A stretch of DNA of 64,000 nt from Castanea sativa (taxonomy: Eukaryota; Streptophyta; Magnoliopsida; Fagales; Fagaceae): contig NC_134013.1 in assembly GCF_040712315.1 (NCBI RefSeq), positions 74,654,001 through 74,718,000 of the forward strand. Reading direction: 5' to 3'. The notes under the pieces were generated by a model, which was not told the origin of the DNA, made no database searches, and saw nothing but the letters and a program-made list of their open reading frames with translations. How positions within the stretch are numbered: position 1 is the first letter of the stretch; every line of letters starts with the position of its first letter. The position numbers and the translations under genes are program-made. Below, one piece after another: positions 57,263 through 64,000 of the stretch.

Positions 57263-58060
57263 TGTGGGGGTAAAATGGTCAGAACACGCATTTGGGCTTT
57301 GGGCCTGATTTAGTGGTGTGAGCCTGTCCGAGCAGAGCCTTTGAGGCCCACAAGCTAGCTCTTGCTAGAAAAGTTGATGAGGTTGTCCGAGGAGAGGCAT
57401 CTCCTCAGCTAAGTCAAGTGACGATCATAGGACGCGTCATGGTGTTTGGAGAGAGAATTCTGGAAGGTCTGTTGGGTAATGATGTGTTCCACATAGTTAT
57501 AGAAACGAAGAACGTATGAGACATATCAAGGGAAAATGTTGCTACCACCGCATTAAAGACCCTGCACCTACCTCTCTGGCCACATTAATGGGGAAATGAC
57601 CTCTGAACAGTAATGTTCAGCCTTCCAGCTATTGTTTGAAGACTTCAAGAAGATGGTGGATGGGACAAGTATCTAACTAGATGATCTGTGCTACACTTGG
57701 AAGATGAAAGGGAGAAGAAAATGGATATAAGAGAAGAAAGAGGCATGAGAAAAAGGGGGGATGGGAGAAGAAAAAAGAGAGGGAGAGATAGAGAAAGCAC
57801 TGTACACATTATCTTTAGTTTTAATCTTTTGTCTAAAGAAAGAAAGGTAATACAAGTGATCCTCGGCTTACGTCCGAGGAGAATTTTTGTTATTTTCATC
57901 GATTGATTGCGTAGGTAGTGGCGATCTAGTCCATCTATCTGTTGTCTAATATTTATAAAACCTAGATTTCAAGCTCACGCTTTACAAATTTCATTGTATA
58001 AGGCTTTTTAAGCCTGAACCCATCACTCGGTTGGGTCCGGGTACAAATTGTGCACCTACA
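57263..58060 (+). mobile_element. Solo LTR related to the Tat element, 1
   Basis: 798 bp, TGTGGGGGT...CACCTACA, with exact 5-bp repeats CATAC at 57258-57262 and 58061-58065. Shares with the Tat LTRs 'ttgggctttgggcctg', 'cattaaagaccctgcaccta', 'ctcggcttacgtccgagga' and 'aacctagatttcaa'. Divergent enough to be a related subfamily. Confidence 0.9.
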
Positions 58061-58065
58061 CATAC

Positions 58066-58670
58066 CATCCTTACGTCAAGTAGCTCAATAAATGTTTACA
58101 TTTCGATTACTTAATTAGATAAAACTTCAATAAAGTTTCAAATGTCTCACTAAAGTTTTTATAGTATTTTTTGAAGAATTTATAATTAACTTTTGCATCG
58201 CATGAGCATGCTACTAGAACTATATAATAAAGGCTGGGTTGTAGAGTTTTTTCCAAGTGGCTATCTTCACTTTATGACAAGTGGTTAACATTCTCATTAA
58301 TTATTAAGATTTTTTTTTTGACACAATTATTAAGATTGTTTAGTTTATCACTAAAACATTCATTTGACTAATTGATTATTAAGATAACTACTTTATATAA
58401 GTGACTCACTAATTATTTAAATGATTTTGATAATATTAATTAAATGTTGTATTTATTTTATAATTTCTAATTAACTTGTGCATCGCACAAGAATTCTATT
58501 AGTTTCTTTGATACTTTTATTGTTGTTATTTAGAGTGAACATATAATATTTTCTTTGAGTCCAATACAGTGAATATAATATATGGCTGTAAAATGAACAA
58601 TACATTAAACATATAATATTTTTGTAGATTTATTTCTATTGTTATTTGTCTTTAAAATGTATGTTATAAA
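58066..58670. other. AT-rich spacer between solo LTRs
   Basis: No gene. Poly-T near 58310; two related 'taacttttgcatcgcatgag' and 'taacttgtgcatcgcacaag' motifs near 58190 and 58470. Confidence 0.5.
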
Positions 58671-59421
58671 TGTGGGGAGTAAAAAGACCCTGATGGAGAT
58701 GTGGGCCTTTGGGCCATGCTAGGGAAGGCCGACCTGCTCTTGGGTTTAGAACTTGTTAGTACTACGGGTCGGCCCATACACCGAGGATCCGAGGATCCAG
58801 CCGTGGGTGAATTTCTCTTCGGACGGATACCGGAGAACCTGGGACTTCATGATAAAGGTTAGGGAATGACACGGTCAAGACCGATGGTTAAAGGGGGGAA
58901 ACCCTTGAATGTCCTAGAAGCACCGATGTTAAGGAAATACCAAAGATAAAGGCTGCCACCTCCACATTAAAGACCCTGCACCTACCACCCTGGCCGCATT
59001 AATGGGGAAGTGACACCTGAACAGTGGAAGGGAAACTTCTAGTTACTATTCAAAGGCACTGAGAAAAGAAATATCTAGGTTAAGGGGGAGTTGGGGCAAC
59101 ACGTGTACAAAGTATCAAAAAGAAGAGTATTTAAGGAGCAACCTAGAACAGAAATGGGGGGATCCCTTCTTTGTAATCAAAAAAAGAAAAAGAAAAAAGA
59201 GAAAGAGATAATATAAGAACTGTTCTCGGCTTACGTCCGAGCAGGTTGATTTACAGTATTCCTTGTTGTTTTTAAGTGTTTACAATCTTTGGCTTGTCAT
59301 TTAATCCTCAAACACTTCTAACCTGGGTTTCAAGCCCACACTCTACAAATCATATTGTTTAAGGCTCATTGGGCCTGAGCCCGTAACTGTTCATGGGACC
59401 AGGTGCAATTGTGCACTTACA
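58671..59421 (+). mobile_element. Solo LTR related to the Tat element, 2
   Basis: 751 bp, TGTGGGGAGT...CACTTACA, flanked by exact 5-bp repeats ATAAA (58666-58670 and 59422-59426). Contains 'accctgcacctaccaccctgg', 'ctcggcttacgtccgag' and 'aattgtgcacttaca', as in the Tat LTRs. Confidence 0.9.
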
Positions 59422-59519
59422 ATAAATTTATTGAATGTTAAAAATTTATAAGATGTATATTCACATTCATAATATTCCTATATACTTTTTTATTATTCAA
59501 GAGGTTCGACCCAAACCAA

Positions 59520-61620
59520 ATCATATTGGGGAGAAAACACCTTATAGTGACCTTAAAGTTACTACAATTGAGTAATTAATAAAACATATAGGAACACCAC
59601 TTGACCTAAAAAGCTTAAGTTTATGAGTTTAAGACCAACTATGTTATATTAACTATTGGTCCAAAATTATCAAGTGTTGGCAACCCGTATCCAAAACTTT
59701 GTTCGACTATATTTTGAGTTGTAAGTTGTTAGAGTGTAGGAGTATATTTGAAGATTATGTTTGAAAACACAAGAGACTGTTAAAAAATGGCTAAATCTAC
59801 TACCTAGGCTCTAGTCTCAATTGCACTCGATCAATTGATCCCCACATAAACTTGGCACCAGCCAACTGATCGAGATTCACAACAACAGTGTTATTTTGAA
59901 TTATTTAAGTCGGCTATAATTATGGCCATCATCATATACACAAAGAGACTCACTCGTACTTGGAATTGTTATGACATTCTATGTGCCTAGGGTTTTATGC
60001 CAAGCTGCTACTAGTTCATCAAAGCGTGATTTGAAGAATATTGCAAAAAGCTAAATCAAACAAACAGATGTTGTATTGTTAGTCACGAATTGTAGGATTG
60101 TGCAAAGAATAAGTCTTTTGCAAGAAGTAGTCTAATTGGGGAATTGGAGCTAAGCTTACTTACAAATCAATAGGTTCTACTGTAGGTAGGTACTTCATGA
60201 TAGGGTAAAATTCTTTGCACTTGTTAACTCTATTCTTGTTAGTATATTCTTCGAGAATGGCGACTGGAAACTCACCCAATAAGATTTTTCCTGTAAGGAT
60301 TTTCCTCATCATAATCAAATTGTCACGTGAAACTTATTTTCTGTTACACTTTATTTAGTTTGGTGGTTTGATTGTACATTAATTAAACCTGCATGTAATT
60401 TGGACTAGTTAATCAACTTGGATAATTGCTTAATTTATTTAGGTCAATCTTTAACCCAATATATAGCTACAAAAAGGTCCATCAAAGCCCACTTTAAATA
60501 AGGTTGTAAAGGCAGAAATCCTAAGACTTCTAGAAGGAGAATCCTAGCCTCCGCCTGTTAAACCTTTGAGTTCAAAAAGAGGAGGAGATTTTGGTAGAAC
60601 TTTTGTGCACCAAGGGTTATATACCAAGCATCGTCTTTGGCACCATATTGAAGATCATTGAAGTGTTTCAAGTGAAGCTACTACAAAGTTAATGTAGTAC
60701 AATTAGTAGTTGTTGTGGTGAAGTCACGTAGATTGGAGATCCATGGACATTGAAGGAGGTCTCTAAAAAGAGTAGTTGTCCAACTGATTTGGAGCTGAGT
60801 TCAAGTAGATCATAGGTTTTAGTTTAAGTAGGTACTTCAAGATTGGGTATATCCTTTGTACTTGTAATTTGTAACATCAATCTTTGTTAGTAGATTCTTC
60901 AAAGAGTGGGATGGCCTATATATCACTCGATGGAGTTTTTTATGTCAAGGTTTTCCCCATTTTAATCATATCGCTGTGTCACATTTATTGTACATTGTAC
61001 TTTATTTTTGCGATATGGTTGTACCCATCACCAATAAATCCAACATTAACCACTTACTCTTGTCATTCTTATCCAATGTGGGACTTTACTTGCATGTATA
61101 TACCCAATAATCTCTCCATCACGTGTGAGATTCTACCTTTTTGTGGATTGACAAAGTCCTATTAGTTCCCCCTTGCCTATGAGTTTTTTTTTTTAACTAA
61201 CATGTCATCCATGGAACCCTCGTTCGCTATTCATGGGAACTAGGTATCAATCCCGCATGCTCATCCATGGAACTTAGACCAAGCTTTAATGTCCATGGGA
61301 ACCTAGCACCACACCATAATTTAGCACTATTGACAATATTCATTTGTTGAGATTTTTGTTTTTCAAGACTGTCTATGTGGGATTTATGAGCTTACCCTAT
61401 GCGAACCATAATTGTGAGGGCTCCAAGTACATGCACCATGTCCCCACTCCCATACCTTGCCACGCCACCATAACCTCTTGTAACATTTGTTAGGGAGAGA
61501 ACACCTTGGGAAGACTCTAATTGAGTAATTAATATAACATATAAGGACACAATTTGACCAAAAAGGCTTAAGCCTATAAGTTTGGGTTCAACTATAAAAT
61601 ATTAACTACTCCTTCTTATC
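59520..61620. repeat. Decayed LTR fragments between two diverged direct repeats
   Basis: The segment at about 59530-59660 ('gagaaaacacctta...attgagtaattaataaaac') recurs at about 61495-61618 in the same direction ('gagagaacaccttggg...attgagtaattaatataac'). Between them are two stretches (about 59727-60430 and 60600-61010) whose 3' parts resemble the copia LTR at 55769-56756 ('tcac.cgatgg.gttttt...aaggttttcc', 'aaat.gctgtgtcac'). No target duplications could be fixed and no coding parts remain. Confidence 0.45.
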
Positions 61621-61626
61621 ATTTAC

Positions 61627-61955
61627 GCTCCGTTTGTTTCAGTGAAAAACCTTGTGTAAAGATAGTTTTTCTTGTTTTCCAGTATTTGGTAGCATAAAAA
61701 AAGATGAGTCAAAAGAAAACTATCTTTGGTCAACATAAAAAGTATGGCTTATTTTTAGAGATTGTTTTCCATTAAATTTTTTTTGGAAAACAACTCTATC
61801 TCACAGCAAACTAAATAAGGGAATTTAAGAGTTTGTTTTTCAACTCATTTAAAGTTGCTACCAAACATTGAAAAATAAGATAGTTTTATAGAAAATACTT
61901 CTTAGAAAATGACTCATTTTCTAGAAAATATCATTATTGAAACAAACAGCGCGTT
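61627..61955. repeat. MITE, hAT-like ends
   Basis: Starts 'gctccgtttgtttcagtgaa' and ends with inverse 'ttgaaacaaacagcgcg'. The interior repeatedly reads 'gaaaactatctt' and 'aagatagttttatagaaaa' in opposite orientations. No coding capacity. Confidence 0.65.
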
Positions 61956-62360
61956 ATATTCAATGTGAGACTTCACCCATGCATATATATCCAACAAGAT
62001 CTTCACTTCTTTCCTTAATATGAGTGTGATGGAAGGCATGGAGTTAGTGGTAGCAAGATTCTCGAGGTCAACACCCATGATTTGGGAGTGTGGTTTGGTG
62101 GGCGGATATCTCACGCCTGAAGCCTCGAAGTTTCCATGAGTGTGTTTTCATTGAAATCGTGGTTGTCCTAAAGGTCGACTTGAACGAACTATGGGATCAA
62201 ACAATCCACATTGCTAGGTCACCCGTGGCATTGGCCAATCAAGTGGCGCATTTGTGACACATGTGGAATCAAAGAGAACTTGGTCCTCAAAAGATTCATA
62301 ACCTTGCAAATTGCCTAGTTAGTCTCTTTCCGGCAGCAGAATAATGGATATACTTTCACA
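61956..62360. other. Unassigned repeat-like sequence ending in poly-A
   Basis: Ends in a poly-A run at about 62368-62380. A short frame reads 'LGPQKIHNLANCLVSLFPAAE', which could be the 3' end of a LINE, but this is too little to call. Confidence 0.25.
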
Positions 62361-62379
62361 CCAAAAAAAAAAAAAATTG

Positions 62380-64000
62380 AAACATCCTGTACAAATCATA
62401 GGGTATCTCTCAAAGACTTCCTATTTTACAAGCAATGTGATGGCACCCACTACAAAATCTAGATGTATCCTTAAATAGTGAGTATTGTGTTCTTTTCTGA
62501 AGCTATAAACTATTTTCTGATCAAAATATGAAGCTACTTGCTTGTGGCTTAGGCAGTAACATCATATTTTGATAACTATAATGACCAGTTGATTGACGTA
62601 GTTCGCAATTGATGAAGACAAAAGAAGGATGTGAAATTCTACCTGATTCACTCCCGTCCCTCTCAATAAGTTGTTTAAGTCAACAAAAGTTTTTTTGTTT
62701 GTTCTTTTTTCCCCCTAAGGGCAAGTGGAGTATTTGATTCTCGGATCATAATCTCACAGAAGAGGGCAAAAATACCGACTGGTCATATGACCTAAACAAA
62801 TCAACACGGTTACTTAACATATAAGACAATAGTGGTTTTACATTTTTTTTTTTAATCTTCGTCTTTTGTAGTTTTGTGTCACTACACATAGAACAATTTT
62901 TATTATAAACAGGTATTTACTTGGTTCAGCGGTTCAGCCCACTACCAAGAAAATTTTCAGAACAATCGGAGGAGAATATGAACTCCTTGGAATATGAACA
63001 ACAGGTATAATCAAATGATTTTGGATTTCAATAATTCTATGAACTCCTTGGAATTATCACTAAATAAGAAATAGCTTATTTTATTTTTATTGATTGGGAC
63101 TTGAGAGAACCCCGTAACCATATTTAAATGAGATTAAGGTTATACGTATCATTTTGCAAAAGGATTAATCAATCTTCTTTCTTGGACTTCTGTTCTTGTC
63201 ATCTTGTTAGATGGGTTGTTTAATTCACAGCGCGTAAACCAAAAAATAAAGTATGTTTTTTCCTTGCCCCACCAGTTTTTTATCTAGAAGATCCTTTTCC
63301 CAGTTAAGCCTTGTTGTTTATTTTATATATAATTATTACTGTTCACTTATAGACTGTGATTGGGGGAGTTAAACATGGTACAACTTGACCATGATAAATT
63401 AATATAGAAAATTGAAAAAGTTGTAAATTTTTTTAATCTTTTATAACACTGATATATTATTGTATATCAGTTTTTTAAAAACTGATATATTATTGTATGT
63501 CCTTAAGGTACAAGTTAGTAAAATTTAATTAGAATTTATTTTGTACTATATTTTTGTATTTTTTTTATTTGGACAAAGTTTAACGATAAAATTAATTGTA
63601 GCATTTGGCTACAACGTTGTAGCCAAATGTTAACAGTACAACTTTACTCAATAAAATAAATATTACTACATATTTTAAAAATCTAACCGTTCAATTGCAC
63701 ATTTTTTATACTCTTATGCTACAACCTTACACAGTATCTTTTTTATTGAATGTAAATTTTGACAAATCTACCATTGGATGACATTTTCTTCTTATATATT
63801 CTCCATATTTGTAAAATTTCTAAAAAATTAAAGTTCCATAGTTATGTTATCAATAAATTGTTTAAATAGAAATTTTTTGTAATTTAAAATTTATGCATAA
63901 AATATAAGCTTATAGATCATATAATATATAAAATCTTATTGACACAAAATTTGACATGTGTATTAAGAGTGTAAAGAACATGCAATTCAACAGTTAGATT
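62380..64000. other. AT-rich intergenic DNA to the window end
   Basis: No gene supported. A perfect 28-bp palindrome lies at 63602-63629, and 'actgatatattattgtat' repeats near 63449 and 63480. Confidence 0.5.
63602..63629. repeat. Perfect 28-bp palindrome
   Basis: Half-site 'catttggctacaac' followed directly by its inverse, with no spacer. May be the core of a foldback element. Confidence 0.9.

Overview
This is 64 kb of AT-rich, repeat-dominated nuclear DNA from a flowering plant. The evidence is GT-AG introns, poly-A and microsatellite tracts, and full sets of plant transposon families. The mix of LTRs and small foldback elements looks like a woody eudicot, possibly Fagaceae, but that is an impression, not proof. 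Only two host genes look intact: a single-exon trihelix transcription factor of the SIP1 type (1514-2590, minus) and a secreted glycine-rich protein (25059-26138, plus). No tRNA, rRNA or CRISPR was seen.

Layout. 1-3.2 kb: a foldback element and the trihelix gene with its promoter. 3.87-8.85 kb: a decayed hAT element with a broken BED/hAT transposase and internal tandem repeats, then a SINE-like tail and a CACTA-type terminus at 9582. 9930-21044: a structurally complete Ty3/gypsy element of the Tat type. It has LTRs of 778 and 764 bp and an exact 5-bp target duplication (CCTCC). Its order is gag, pol with a second RNase H, five 151-bp tandem repeats, an antisense spliced gene, and the 3' LTR; every frame is broken. 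21-24.4 kb: a foldback element, a LINE RNase H remnant, and a perfect 42-bp palindrome. 24.4-26.2 kb: the glycine-rich protein gene with a duplicated upstream segment.

28133-43050 is a Mutator-like element (MULE) with inverted terminal repeats of about 880 bp and a damaged MuDR-type transposase gene. A Ty1/copia element lies nested inside it in reverse orientation (33194-41081, two LTRs of 1392 bp, target duplication CATAG). 44-51 kb is intergenic DNA with small foldback elements. 51.3-53 kb holds a foreign block interrupted by a Mutator-type MITE with a 9-bp target duplication. 54.3-57 kb has two copies of a CCGGTAC-rich element family, one interrupted by a solo LTR. 57.26-59.42 kb has two solo LTRs related to the Tat element, each with an exact 5-bp duplication. 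The rest is decayed LTR pieces and foldback elements.

The window therefore reads as a record of nested insertions. Relative order can be inferred in several places: copia after MULE, MITE after its host block, solo LTR after the CCGGTAC element. Of the two genes, the glycine-rich protein is probably exported to the cell wall and the trihelix protein is nuclear; nothing in the sequence links them functionally.
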